DNA of 64,000 nucleotides, taken from RGZA01 sp964568585 (GTDB lineage Bacteria > Pseudomonadota > Alphaproteobacteria > UBA9219 > RGZA01). How positions within the stretch are numbered: the first letter of the stretch is position 1; each line of letters begins with the position of its first letter. The notes under the pieces were generated by a model. That model saw only the letters and a program-made list of their open reading frames with translations, had not been told where the DNA came from and ran no database searches. The position numbers were made by a program, and so were the translations under genes. Positions 38,601-45,290 of this stretch are shown here, piece after piece. The stretch is taken from assembly GCA_964568585.1 (NCBI GenBank), contig CAZMQI010000001.1:108954-172953 (forward strand), in the 5' to 3' direction.

Positions 38601-38648
38601 ATTCCAACATGGCCTGCGCCATAGAGGAATATCATTCGGTTTATCCAC
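29697..38648 (-). CDS. Giant two-partner-secretion adhesin (filamentous haemagglutinin-like TpsA)
   Basis: The 2983-residue TpsA protein is probably surface-exposed or released. The N-terminus has a signal region (LRCLCAWLIFTHAIPLRA) and then a TPS domain (about residues 38-290) with GVVSAGNATI, NQHSDRAVIDWRGFDI, and NQNGVVFGRGAQVDVNSL (the usual NPNG/NQNG site). The middle holds about ten copies of a 125-residue beta-helix repeat marked by GINGTRP. The C-terminal third has one MBG-type module and eight YDG modules of about 82 residues, followed by an 80-residue tail with no obvious anchor. The start is GTG 38648 with only weak GCGGA upstream. It follows the TpsB gene by 67 nt on the same strand, the standard export partner. 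A role in adhesion or biofilm is inferred from the family and the adjacent exopolysaccharide genes. Confidence 0.92.
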   Translation of the reverse strand: MDKPNDIPLWRRPCWNKFLRCLCAWLIFTHAIPLRANPEGGVVSAGNATITSNASTVRINQHSDRAVIDWRGFDIAPNERTEFQQPGSGSIALNRVNSNAASRIDGQLSANGNIVIVNQNGVVFGRGAQVDVNSLIATTSDIRNDQFMAGGKLVFDKPGNPNAQIINEGTITAKDAGLVGLVAPRVENRGVITARLGRVHLASGDTATVDFYGDGLLEVAVSDHVSKQLVRNTGVINADGGLVAMTAAAGKNIVDSVVTSQGMIAAKSVAQRSSKVLIAGNDVSDVIIDGLINASGLAAGQTGGAVHIIGKRIALMNDSRVDVSGNAGAGEILVGGDYHGGAYRGMLHQPSAAIEWGNTPGGYSAINGSPTAAFFAAYYAGLSPTGVVPTASRVFIDKNVMMVASSDAGHAGRIITWSNNGSVFKGHADVSSKGIDGNGGFIEISGKDWLAFNGTVNTHSTFASNGMLLLDPADITISNAVDSDITGASPFDSTGAATSNLNVTTLQNALASGSVTITSAAGAGGTGNITFTDAVAWNSSNGLTVTASNNIIVNNTITNSGSGSITLNANIAGAGSITINDDVSTGGSITALANRDVTLAATKTLTTGAAGTMNLRAANGVVGGTGNLTINGNLSVGSGGLTLVSGINGTRPSLTLSTANFTQQGASIGAINISGFQDVTLNRSLTAASTIAIAPQRDFIVGASGALTSTNPGYAVAITAARDLTITAGGSIATTATGSLNLQAAGGSTAATGNLNLNGSISVGSGALTLLSGINGTRPNLVISSGTFTQLGATVGTLTFSGFQDITLSKNVASSAAITAINPTRDFFASGTAVITSTGNITINPGRDFITSGTASITANSNFIVLAQRDITIGAGTTVSSNSVSGVTLQAANNSIVGTGNLTIAGNISVGTGGLTLVSGINGTRPSLTLNTTTLTPLGATIGAISITGMLDVTVARNITSSGVITISPQQSFTINNSATLATTGASAITILALRDITSVAGSTISAGTTGSITLQAANNVVAGTGNLTLGGNISIGTGALTLSSGINGTRPSWTIDNSTYTQLAGTVGVVTINGFQDVTVSKAMTGSGAITINPQRDFILSASQTITVGGAGVFTVLAQRNITTNASSVITTGATGGVSLRAANAVVAGTGNLTLGGKINIGTGALTLVSGINGTRPSLTLNSTSLGLLGATVGAVSITGIQDVTLAMNLPGSGAITISPQRDFILNSGFTLSTNSASTITILALRDITAAATSVISAGTTGSISLTAANNVVAGTGNLTLGGNIAVGSGTLTLLSGINGTRPSWTMDNTTYTQNAATVGTVTINGFQDVTVSKAVTGSSSITINPQRNFTLSASQTITVGGAGVFTVLALRDITANASSVITTGATGGISLRAANNVVAGTGNLTLGGNLSVGSGVLTLTSGINGTRPSWTIDNTTYTQNAATVGVVTINGFQDVTVSKAMTSNGAITINPQRDFILSASQTITVGGAGVFTVLALRDVITNASSVITTGATGGVSMRAANAVVAGTGNLTLGGKINIGTGALTLVSGVNGTRPDLTLNSSSLALLGATVGATSITGLRDITVAMNLPGNAGITIGAQRDLTLNVSQTITTGAAGGLSLTAANNVVLGTGNLTINGNLSVGSGALTLTSGINGTRPSYTMTTSNFTQQGATLGAITISGFLDFTVNRNLTSSGAIALISNRDLNISATRTITGGAATAISMQAANGAVGGTGNMNMLGTISVGTGNLTLLSGINGTRPSLTLNSTNLIRQGATFGAINLQGFATLTIARPINTTTTITISNNTSTALASDITSTGTMTFSNALVIAEAATVNITSTNAAIAFGSTINGTAGGVSENLNVSAGTGTVTFSGITGGTAPLGNVTITADNVTLSANMIGTGTLTFAPTAGRAVNIGTAAADALTTSGLNFSTTEMGRVVNGWGSLVFGSTTAGALTNSTASWSDPVSFITGNDFASTVALTSADPILVQAVRDVLLTQTIATTNTSANAIILSAGRNFINTAGANPLTTGAGGRWLVYSANPTDATGEETMSNAFNRYTCTYGGVCPTLSTGNGLLYSYTPLLDVQIDPQSYNYGDAIIPPTGYTLQTSGYLNALDTSQGSVGGVGNFSTSYVQGDNAGTSFTITNNGSTFISNLGYGFNYVSPTGLTVGQRQITVQVSDQTRVYGNAPSTSAYTLASGSFYSTDAATLALTTDATLSSSGNYNYRATPWTLSANGANFTSGLAGNYNITYLAAPTGLTITQRPLTVTATGTDRVYNGLTGATVTLGDNRVAGDVLTTAYTGASFGDKNVGIGKTIGVTGITVTDTDSGNYTFNTTASASATILQRTLTISATGINKVYDGLTTATATLTDDRVAGDVFNTTYTGNFGDKNAGTGKSISITGINISTGDAANYSFNTTASTSADITQRALTISATGVNKVYNGLTTASVNFGDNRVAGDVFTINYTGSFANKNVGTAKTVSVTGINLTGTDSGNYSYATTASTSADITQRSLTISATGNNKTYDGLTTATATLTDDRVAGDVFNTSYTGNFSDKNAGTGKAISITGINISTGDAANYSFNTTASTSANITQRSLTISATGVNKIYNGLTTAGVNFSDDRVAGDVFTTSYGAANFGDKNVGIGKAISITGLNIATGDAANYTFNTTASAAANITKRALTIGAVGSSKVYDGLTTASVTLNDNRVAGDVFNTTYGTANFANKNVGTAKAISVTGINIATGDAGNYSFNTTASANANITPRTLVASVTGNDKVYNGSTNAALTITDNRITGDALGYSYTANFSDKNVGTGKAISVVGISLVGSAAGNYVTSSTASTSADITPRALLISANSTNKIYDGNAAAVITLSDNRVSGDILTLSYGSATYANSSIGVNKPVTVTGIGLTGIDSGNYTYNTSAFAMSDIITMPPVVVIVPVPTAASDSLSLAQQLPNTVKKGVQTPRTIPEFLLFDDEWQKRQRKLPTLGMLR
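29890..31870 (-). repeat. Eight tandem YDG/MBG modules in the adhesin gene
   Basis: Eight units of about 82 codons (246 nt) lie head to tail. Each encodes a (T/V)ISATG-x-(N/D)KVY(D/N)G start, a DDRVAGDVF centre and an NTTAS..ADITQR end. Neighbouring units are close at the DNA level, alternating TATATL and TASVNF versions, which suggests past duplication of unit pairs. Such modules are immunoglobulin-like stalk domains in other surface proteins. Confidence 0.85.
33300..36900 (-). repeat. About ten GINGTRP beta-helix repeats in the adhesin gene
   Basis: Roughly ten units of 100-126 codons carry GNLT(L/I), SVG(S/T)G, the invariant (I/V)NGTRP and QRDF/LRDI blocks. Two flavours after NGTRP (SLTL and SWTIDN types) are interleaved in the middle. 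The unit at about 370 nt spacing is visible as recurring GCGTGCCATTGAT-type segments on the plus strand. Confidence 0.8.
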
Positions 38649-38715
38649 AGAAAAATCCGCTCATGAAAAGGCGTTTTATTTCGACAAAACAAGCCTTTAG
38701 GATAAGCGGAAAAGG

Positions 38716-40425
38716 TTAAAATTTTTGGTTGAACTGCATCATAATTCGGGGGAAATAACGGTCATTTCCGTATAATGGTGCCAATTGGGAATGGTTAATC
38801 GGCATTGCAAAGCCTATGTTCCCGCTTTGCCCCCATTCCGTAGCAAAACGCATACCTAGCCCGGCTGAAGACGCAGAATCGTTCTTAACTTGGCCAATAT
38901 CATCATTAAATACGGCTCCGTAATCAAAAAATGCATAGGGCTCAAGGTTAATTGGGCGCAATGAGCGCACCCCACCATAGCGAATTTCTAATCCGGTTTC
39001 GAAACCATGATCCCCTACTAGCTCTGAAGAATCGAAGGCCCTGCCATACCCATCCCCCCCATAGCCAAATTCCTCGGAAGAGTACAAGGGGCCCGAGGCA
39101 ATTTGCCCCGCGAATTTGGCCAAGGCAGACCAATCACCGGTAATTTCTTGCAAGCGTGCAATTGAAATTTCCGCCTTGGTAAAATCGGGCGTAGCTTCTC
39201 CGCGGGATAGATTTAATTCGCCCGGCTGGCTTGCACCCAAGGCATCAAGCCCTTGGCTCAATTTGAAACTGACGACGTTTGAACCTTGCCAATCATCCGT
39301 GCGGTCATACAAAGCCCCAAAGCGCATGACGCGAACTTGTTCGCGCGTCAACGGCGTTCCCAAAATATCGCTGGTAACATCACGGCCATCCATCGACATG
39401 ATCAACGATAAATTTTCTTGACGTTGACGGATCATCTGGAACTTCACACCAATACTGAGATTGATGGCAAGACTATCGATGTCAAGTGGCTCAAGCGTGT
39501 GTTCGGGATGCGCCCGTGTGACGCCCGCATCAATGTTCAGCATCACATCCGGTAACGCGACAAATGTATTGCGGATTGAACCATAGTTGAGCATGGCCGT
39601 ATCTGCACTGGTCAGGCCATAAAAACTGGTTTGATTTAACGGTACGATACTTCCGCTCAACGCTGCATTGAACTGGTGCGGCCCCAAAAAGCGCGAGCCA
39701 GAATTATCAAAGCCTGCGGACGCATCCAGTGATGTGGGTTGCGGTATCAAGGTGAGCATACTGGCACCATCCTCGGCACCTGGAAGTGCTGATAATACTG
39801 CTCTAAAGCTCTGTCCTGGCAAGTCGTTCAAGCGCAATAATGCACTTTCCAATGTCGCTGAAGTAAGCGGTTTTTCATCCTTAATACGCTGGATATAACT
39901 ACGCACAACATAGTTGCTTTCGCTTGGGTCGGTTAAGACGACTTCCTTGATGTAACCTTCGCGAACACAGATGCATACTGTGTCCCCTCTGATGGTGTCG
40001 GTATCCACCGTAGCACGCGATAGGAAATACCCCGCTTCGCGGTAACGTATACTTACCGCATCGGCCATCTCGTAGGCTTCTTTCAGCGTGACAGATTTAC
40101 CCAAACGATCCGCAAATGGCTTACCCAATTCATCCTGCGTAAATGCGGTTGCTCCTTCGAATACAACCTTGTTCAGGATAAAACGCTTTTGTTCTGCTCC
40201 GCTTGGCGCATTATTTTTTGGTGCAGGCGGCGTAGTGATTGGCGCAGGAATTTTTTTAGCAATGTCGTCGGTGCTGAGCGGAATATTGCGCTCGATGCGG
40301 GATGGATCGGCAGGCCCAGGTACACGAGGTGTCACATCGCTTTGTGCCAATGCATCGCCCGCACCAAGAATGATGATGATCAGCAATACAAAGTTATAAA
40401 AATTACGAAGATCCATTATGCACAA
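38716..40425 (-). CDS. TpsB outer-membrane transporter (ShlB/FhaC/HecB family)
   Basis: This 569-residue Omp85-superfamily pore exports the TpsA adhesin. A signal peptide (FVLLIIIILGAGDALA) is followed by a proline-rich linker and two POTRA domains. The first, about residues 80-155, includes FILNKVVFEGATAFTQ. The second, about 155-230, includes VREGYIKEVVL. The C-terminal 16-strand barrel ends in FPRIMMQFNQKF with the usual terminal phenylalanine, and LGMRFATEWG precedes it. Two cysteines in CICVREG, within a POTRA strand, are unusual for a periplasmic domain of this family. The start is ATG 40425 or the ATG three codons later, and neither has a good ribosome site. Confidence 0.92.
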   Translation of the reverse strand: MCIMDLRNFYNFVLLIIIILGAGDALAQSDVTPRVPGPADPSRIERNIPLSTDDIAKKIPAPITTPPAPKNNAPSGAEQKRFILNKVVFEGATAFTQDELGKPFADRLGKSVTLKEAYEMADAVSIRYREAGYFLSRATVDTDTIRGDTVCICVREGYIKEVVLTDPSESNYVVRSYIQRIKDEKPLTSATLESALLRLNDLPGQSFRAVLSALPGAEDGASMLTLIPQPTSLDASAGFDNSGSRFLGPHQFNAALSGSIVPLNQTSFYGLTSADTAMLNYGSIRNTFVALPDVMLNIDAGVTRAHPEHTLEPLDIDSLAINLSIGVKFQMIRQRQENLSLIMSMDGRDVTSDILGTPLTREQVRVMRFGALYDRTDDWQGSNVVSFKLSQGLDALGASQPGELNLSRGEATPDFTKAEISIARLQEITGDWSALAKFAGQIASGPLYSSEEFGYGGDGYGRAFDSSELVGDHGFETGLEIRYGGVRSLRPINLEPYAFFDYGAVFNDDIGQVKNDSASSAGLGMRFATEWGQSGNIGFAMPINHSQLAPLYGNDRYFPRIMMQFNQKF

Positions 40426-40506
40426 GAGTCGAGATTCGAGACATTACACGCTAGAAGAGGCAATTATTGTTATCAATCAATGCAGCGCACCCGCCCTTAT
40501 ATGGAA

Positions 40507-40566
40507 GTGGATAACAGCGTGGATAATACAGTGGATAATTATGTGGGTAATTGTGTGGGTAAAACC
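40507..40566 (+). repeat. Five 12-nt direct repeats with DnaA-box-like core
   Basis: Units begin exactly every 12 nt at 40507, 40519, 40531, 40543 and 40555. Each reads GTGG(A/G)TAA plus four variable bases. On the minus strand the first three give TTATCCAC, the core of the DnaA box, and the last two give TTACCCAC. They lie in the 286-nt intergenic region upstream of both the minus-strand TpsB gene and the plus-strand small gene, so they could be a regulator-binding array. The rest of that region (40426-40711) shows only the ribosome site of the small gene. Confidence 0.7.
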
Positions 40567-40711
40567 GGAAATTCCGCAGGTTTTTATGTAAAAAACTGCC
40601 GAAAAAACAAAGCAATTTATGTCTCGCTTATAAATTGATGGCCATCTCCGTATGGAGATTACCACGCCATCCCTAGCAAGGTGTCCACACTTAATGCTCA
40701 GGAGAAAACTT

Positions 40712-40921
40712 ATGACGAAGCGGGTATCGCTATTTGATGAAATGAAACTTGCTCTGCTCTCGCCCAGCGAAATGGAAGAAGCAATTTTTTATACGGCACT
40801 GAAAGATCAACGTCTAACCAAAGACAGTATCATGCAGGCCAATGCATATCATGGCGAAATTAAAAATTATCTCAACGCGTTGTCCGCGATGAAACACACA
40901 GGTCTCAAAAAAGCAGCCTAA
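40712..40921 (+). CDS. Small hypothetical protein
   Basis: The protein has 69 residues and no recognised family. The start at ATG 40712 is supported by AGGAGA at 40700-40705. The protein is predicted helical, with a short N-terminal hydrophobic face (MKLALLSPSEMEEAIFYTAL) and no signal or membrane span. The following gene begins 33 nt later with its own ribosome site, so the two are probably co-transcribed. Confidence 0.6.
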   Translation: MTKRVSLFDEMKLALLSPSEMEEAIFYTALKDQRLTKDSIMQANAYHGEIKNYLNALSAMKHTGLKKAA

Positions 40922-40954
40922 CCCCTAACCACCCACCAAAAGAAGGAACATCAC

Positions 40955-41185
40955 ATGAATAATCCATCAGGAAGCCAAACCGTACTCGTTATTATCGCCA
41001 TCATCATTCTTGGCGGCCTTGGCTATTACGTATTCAACGGTGCGGATAACCGTACGACTGCAGAACATGTTGGCGATGCCATCAGCAATCTGCCCAATGG
41101 TGCAGACCGCGCAGCCAAAGAACTGGAAAACAAAACCCCAGCTGAAAAAATCGGCGATAAAATCAAAGACGAAGTTAATAAGTAA
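40955..41185 (+). CDS. Small membrane protein with charged helical tail
   Basis: The 76-residue protein has one N-terminal membrane segment (about residues 9-27, TVLVIIAIIILGGLGYYVF) and an acidic/basic helical tail containing two similar stretches: TAEHVGDAISNLPNGADRA and TPAEKIGDKIKDEVNK. The family is unknown, though the layout resembles small stress-related membrane proteins. AGAAGGA lies upstream of the ATG. A hairpin with a T-run begins 10 nt after its stop. Confidence 0.65.
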   Translation: MNNPSGSQTVLVIIAIIILGGLGYYVFNGADNRTTAEHVGDAISNLPNGADRAAKELENKTPAEKIGDKIKDEVNK

Positions 41186-41194
41186 AACTATGCT

Positions 41195-41268
41195 TCCGCC
41201 AACCGTAACTAATCTGCTTTAATGCGCGAATAGCGTTTAATGGCACAGTTATTGTTGGCGGATTTTTT
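41195..41268 (+). terminator. Large-loop hairpin with T-run abutting next start (terminator or attenuator)
   Basis: TCCGCCAAC (41195-41203) is exactly complementary to GTTGGCGGA (41254-41262), followed by six T (41263-41268). The loop is 50 nt. The next base is the A of the hydrolase ATG, and GGCGGA in the 3' arm is also that gene's best ribosome site. It can therefore end transcription of the small-protein genes, or mask translation of the hydrolase. Confidence 0.5.
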
Positions 41269-42114
41269 ATGAACAGCATCATCTCGTTTTTTACCATGCT
41301 CGCATCCTCGCTTTACCTGCAGCTCGGGCTTGCAGTTGCGAATGCACCTTCCTACTTCAGCTCCACTCACATCATCCATAACGTCGCTTATGGGCCGAAC
41401 CCGGCACAGACGATGGATATCTACATTCCCAAAGCAGCAAAAACCAAAAAACTTGATGTCGTTATATTCTTTTACGGCGGCAGGTGGACAACCGGCAAAA
41501 AAGAGGATTACCGATTTGTCGGCCAAACCTTTGCTGACGCTGATTTCATCACTATCATTCCCGATTATCAAAAATATCCCAAGGTGCGGTTTCCTGTGTT
41601 CGTCGAGGATGGCGCAAAAGCATTATCATGGGTCGTTGACCATATCGGTCAGTATAACGGCAACATCGCACGCATCAATGTTACAGGCCATTCGGCTGGC
41701 GCGCATATTGGCGCATTATTGGCAACCGATGGGCGTTATTTAAAACGCGAAAGAAAATCGATTGCCCAAGCCATTCATCGCTTCGCCGGACTTGCAGGCC
41801 CATATTCGTTCATACCCGATACGCCTGATTTGCAAGATATGTTTGCCCCGCCACAACATTACGACCAAATCCGCGCATCAACATTCGTAACCGGCAAAGA
41901 ACCACCGATGCTGTTGATGTGGGGCGATAAGGATGTGGATGTCGGCGGCTTTAATCTGGAACAACTGGATACAGCCATTCGCATCAAGCACGGGTTCGTC
42001 AAAAGCATTATCTATCCAGGCGTTGATCATATCGGCATCATCCGCCCCTTCACATGGATGCATCGCTCGCAGCTATCTGTTGTAAAAGACACCATCGCCT
42101 TCCTGAGAGAATAA
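41269..42114 (+). CDS. Alpha/beta hydrolase (esterase/lipase-like)
   Basis: The 281-residue protein has a signal-like or membrane-anchoring N-terminus (IISFFTMLASSLYLQLGLAV) and an alpha/beta hydrolase domain of the BD-FAE/acetyl-esterase kind. Nucleophile S142 is in GHSAG, the oxyanion-side motif is FFYGGRW, the acid is probably the aspartate in WGDKDVDV, and the histidine is in GVDHIG. It is likely an envelope carboxylesterase of unknown substrate. Its ribosome site lies in the 3' arm of the preceding hairpin. It precedes glpD by 87 nt, a stretch in which I find no confident promoter. Confidence 0.8.
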   Translation: MNSIISFFTMLASSLYLQLGLAVANAPSYFSSTHIIHNVAYGPNPAQTMDIYIPKAAKTKKLDVVIFFYGGRWTTGKKEDYRFVGQTFADADFITIIPDYQKYPKVRFPVFVEDGAKALSWVVDHIGQYNGNIARINVTGHSAGAHIGALLATDGRYLKRERKSIAQAIHRFAGLAGPYSFIPDTPDLQDMFAPPQHYDQIRASTFVTGKEPPMLLMWGDKDVDVGGFNLEQLDTAIRIKHGFVKSIIYPGVDHIGIIRPFTWMHRSQLSVVKDTIAFLRE

Positions 42115-42201
42115 GCATGACTTGAATAAGCGGGCCTTGACACTCTGCAACGGTGCGGCAACTCTGGACATATCATATCACTGGAGAATCTCTGAACGCA
42201 C

Positions 42202-43689
42202 ATGCCCGATTTTGACATCACGATTATTGGCGGCGGCATCAATGGCACTGCGATTGCACGTGATGCAGCGGGACGCGGCCTTCGTGTACTTCTTGTCGAA
42301 CAAAATGATTTAAGTTCCGGCACATCATGGACATCATCGAAACTTATCCATGGTGGTCTTCGCTATCTAGAACAATACGCATTCAAATTAGTTCAAGAAG
42401 GGCTGCATGAGCGCTCCATTTTGTTGAAGATGGCGCCGCATATCATTTGGCCAGCACGCTTTGTACTGCCACATCATTCCGGTCTGCGGCCTGCATGGCT
42501 GCTGCGTCTTGGTTTATTCATTTATGATGTGCTGGCGGGAAAAAGTTTATTGCCGGGCGCACGACGTGTTGATTTAATAAAAGATGAAGCTGGTGCGTCG
42601 TTGCAAGACCGTTATCGCATCGCCTTTGAATATTCCGATTGCTGTGTGGATGATGCGCGCTTGGTTGTATTAAATGCCGTTGATGCGGCAGGTCGTGGTG
42701 CGGATATCCGTACCCGTACACGCTTTGAAAAAGCGGAACGGCACAATAATGAATGGCACATCTCATTAAACGCGAAAGGCCAGCACAGCACCATCACCTC
42801 ACGCATCCTTATCAATGCATCTGGCCCGTGGATTGAAGAAGTGAATGCGATGATGCCGCAAGAAATCGAACGCAGTCATGTTAAACACATCAAAGGCAGC
42901 CATATCGTGGTGCCACGCGTATTTAATCACGACAAGGCGTATATTTTCCAGAACGCAGATGGTCGCATTGTGTTTGCAATACCCTATCACACCGATTTCA
43001 CATTGATTGGCACAACCGATGTGACTGTGACGGGCGATCCAGCCAAGGTTGCCATATCGGATGAGGAAATTGATTATCTCTGCAAACTAGGAAGTGACTA
43101 CTTCAAAACACCTATTACTAAAAATGATGTGGTGTGGAGTTTTGCGGGTATCCGCGCGCTATACGATAACCGCTCGCTCACCGAAAAAGATTTATCGCGT
43201 GATTATTTGTTACAACTGGATGGGAACAACACCAAACCGCTTTTGCTTTCCGTGTATGGCGGGAAACTAACGGCAGCGCGGCATCTGGCGGAAGTAGCGC
43301 TGGAACGTATTGCGCCCTTCATACCTATGACAAAGTCATGGACAGCACATTCATCCCTCCCCGGCGGTGATTTTGCATGGAATGGCTTTGCAGAACTTGT
43401 CAAACAATCACGCAACCAATGGCCATTTTTAACTGAACCCCATGCAAAGCGCTTGGTGCGCGCCTATGGCACCCGCATTTCCAAAATCATCGGCAATGCA
43501 ACAACATTAGAAGAAATGGGCGAATGTTTTGGCACAGATTTAACTGCGAATGAAGTTCGCTATCTAATGAAGCATGAGTGGGCACAAACTGCAGATGATG
43601 TATTATGGCTACGCAGCAAGCTTGGCCTGCGTTTTTCGCCGCAACAAAAAGATGAATTAGCTAAATTCATGACAAGCGAGGCACGATGA
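42202..43689 (+). CDS. glpD: Aerobic glycerol-3-phosphate dehydrogenase
   Basis: This FAD enzyme of 495 residues oxidises glycerol 3-phosphate to dihydroxyacetone phosphate and passes electrons to quinone at the inner membrane. The N-terminal FAD fold GGGINGTAIARDAAGRGL begins at residue 10. SSGTSWTSSKLIHGGLRYLE is the classic GlpD substrate-region signature. The C-terminal helical domain includes LMKHEWAQTADDVLWLRSKLGL, also typical. Its last 4 nt overlap the start of glpK, so dehydrogenase and kinase are translated together. No glpF or glpR is visible here. Confidence 0.95.
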   Translation: MPDFDITIIGGGINGTAIARDAAGRGLRVLLVEQNDLSSGTSWTSSKLIHGGLRYLEQYAFKLVQEGLHERSILLKMAPHIIWPARFVLPHHSGLRPAWLLRLGLFIYDVLAGKSLLPGARRVDLIKDEAGASLQDRYRIAFEYSDCCVDDARLVVLNAVDAAGRGADIRTRTRFEKAERHNNEWHISLNAKGQHSTITSRILINASGPWIEEVNAMMPQEIERSHVKHIKGSHIVVPRVFNHDKAYIFQNADGRIVFAIPYHTDFTLIGTTDVTVTGDPAKVAISDEEIDYLCKLGSDYFKTPITKNDVVWSFAGIRALYDNRSLTEKDLSRDYLLQLDGNNTKPLLLSVYGGKLTAARHLAEVALERIAPFIPMTKSWTAHSSLPGGDFAWNGFAELVKQSRNQWPFLTEPHAKRLVRAYGTRISKIIGNATTLEEMGECFGTDLTANEVRYLMKHEWAQTADDVLWLRSKLGLRFSPQQKDELAKFMTSEAR

Positions 43690-45176
43690 GCGATGTGATT
43701 TTAGCAATCGACCAAGGTACAACGTCATCACGTGCAATTGTATTTGATAAATCCTTGATGCCGATTGCGTCCGCACAAAAAGAATTCAAACAACACTTCC
43801 CCACCCCTGGTTACGTTGAACATGATGCCGAAGAAATCTGGAAAACGGTTGTGGAGACAGTTAAATCCGCCATTTCCAAAGCAAATGTGGATGCAAAAAA
43901 CATCGCTGGCATCGGCATTACCAATCAACGCGAAACCACGGTGATATGGGATAAAACAACCGGAAAGCCCATTCATAACGCCATTGTCTGGCAAGATCGC
44001 CGCACGGCCGATGCATGCCAAACTCTTCGCCAGCAAGGCCATGAAGCGCTGGTAAATAAAAAAACCGGTTTGCTGCTGGACCCATATTTTTCAGCAACCA
44101 AAATTGCATGGATACTTGATAATGTCTTTGGCGCGAGAGATGGCGCAAATGCCGGTAAGCTAGCGTTTGGCACCATCGACAGTTTTTTGTTGTGGCGTTT
44201 AACAGGTGGCAAGGTTCACGCAACCGATGCAACGAACGCTTCACGCACCATGTTACTCAACATCCACACTGGAACATGGGATGATGACCTATTAAAATGT
44301 TTTAACATCCCGCGCTGCATTTTACCCGACGTGCGTGATTGCTGTGCCGATTTTGGAACCACCGCACCGGATTTATTTGGCGCAAGCATTCCCATCCTTG
44401 GCATCGCTGGTGATCAGCAAGCCGCAACGATTGGACAGGGATGTTTCAATGCAGGCATGATGAAAGCGACCTATGGCACAGGTTGCTTTGCCCTTTTAAA
44501 TACAGGCACAACTGCCATTCCATCCAAAAATAAACTGCTTACCACCATCGCTTATCAATTGGACGGCAAACGCACTTACGCATTGGAAGGCTCCATCTTC
44601 ATGGCGGGTGCAACCGTGCAATGGCTTCGCGACGGCTTAAAAATCATCAAGCAAGCGAGTGAAGCCGATGCACTAGCGGCATCTGCGAACACTGCCGAAG
44701 CGGTCTATCTTGTCCCTGCTTTCGTAGGTCTTGGCGCGCCGTGGTGGGATGCCGATGCACGTGCCAGCATTTTCGGCCTGACGCGCAATTCCGGCGCAGC
44801 GGAAATCGCACGCGCAGCATTGGAAGCCGTTGGTTATCAGACACGTGATTTATTGGAAGCCATGCATGCCGACTGGCCAAACACCAGCAACACGGTGCTG
44901 CGCGTTGATGGCGGCATGACAGGCAGCGAGCTGACCATGCAATTTTTAGCTGATATTCTAAATGCGCCCGTTGACCGTCCGGTTGTAATGGAAACAACAG
45001 CTAGAGGCGCTGCCTATCTGGCAGGACGCAAAGCGGGCTTGATGCCGGATCTGGAAACCTTCGCCGCGAATTGGCAACGCGACAAACGGTTTGAACCGAA
45101 AATGGATGCAGCCTTACGCAATCAAAAATGGGCAGGATGGCAAGATGCCGTAATGCGTACTATTTCGAAACGCTAA
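43686..45176 (+). CDS. glpK: Glycerol kinase
   Basis: The 496-residue FGGY-family kinase phosphorylates glycerol to glycerol 3-phosphate with ATP in the cytoplasm. The signatures are AIDQGTTSSRAIVFD at residues 6-20, GITNQRETTVIWD, the mid-protein TNASRTMLLNIHTGTWDD, and the C-terminal LRVDGGMTGSELTMQFLADI. Length is standard. It overlaps glpD by 4 nt and forms a two-gene glycerol-use unit. The 114-nt gap to the next gene has a small palindrome (45198-45216) without a T-run. Confidence 0.96.
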   Translation: MSDVILAIDQGTTSSRAIVFDKSLMPIASAQKEFKQHFPTPGYVEHDAEEIWKTVVETVKSAISKANVDAKNIAGIGITNQRETTVIWDKTTGKPIHNAIVWQDRRTADACQTLRQQGHEALVNKKTGLLLDPYFSATKIAWILDNVFGARDGANAGKLAFGTIDSFLLWRLTGGKVHATDATNASRTMLLNIHTGTWDDDLLKCFNIPRCILPDVRDCCADFGTTAPDLFGASIPILGIAGDQQAATIGQGCFNAGMMKATYGTGCFALLNTGTTAIPSKNKLLTTIAYQLDGKRTYALEGSIFMAGATVQWLRDGLKIIKQASEADALAASANTAEAVYLVPAFVGLGAPWWDADARASIFGLTRNSGAAEIARAALEAVGYQTRDLLEAMHADWPNTSNTVLRVDGGMTGSELTMQFLADILNAPVDRPVVMETTARGAAYLAGRKAGLMPDLETFAANWQRDKRFEPKMDAALRNQKWAGWQDAVMRTISKR

Positions 45177-45290
45177 CTACGCGTATTATCCACTATTATT
45201 TAAGGCTAAGCCCTTAATCCACTTCATTTAAATATTGCACGGCCCTAGGATAACGCGACTTATCCTTACCCATATATATGAGCGACCAGC

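Noticed and set aside
38641..38649. Perfect DnaA box TTATCCACA overlapping the GTG start of the adhesin gene
   Set aside because: A single 9-mer is expected by chance about once in every two such windows, and there is no cluster there.
42137..42176. TTGACA at 42137 as a glpD promoter
   Set aside because: No acceptable -10 sequence lies 16-18 nt downstream; TATCAT is 28 nt away.
45198..45216. Palindrome TTAAGG/CCTTAA after glpK as a terminator
   Set aside because: The stem is AT-rich and short, with no T-run on either strand.
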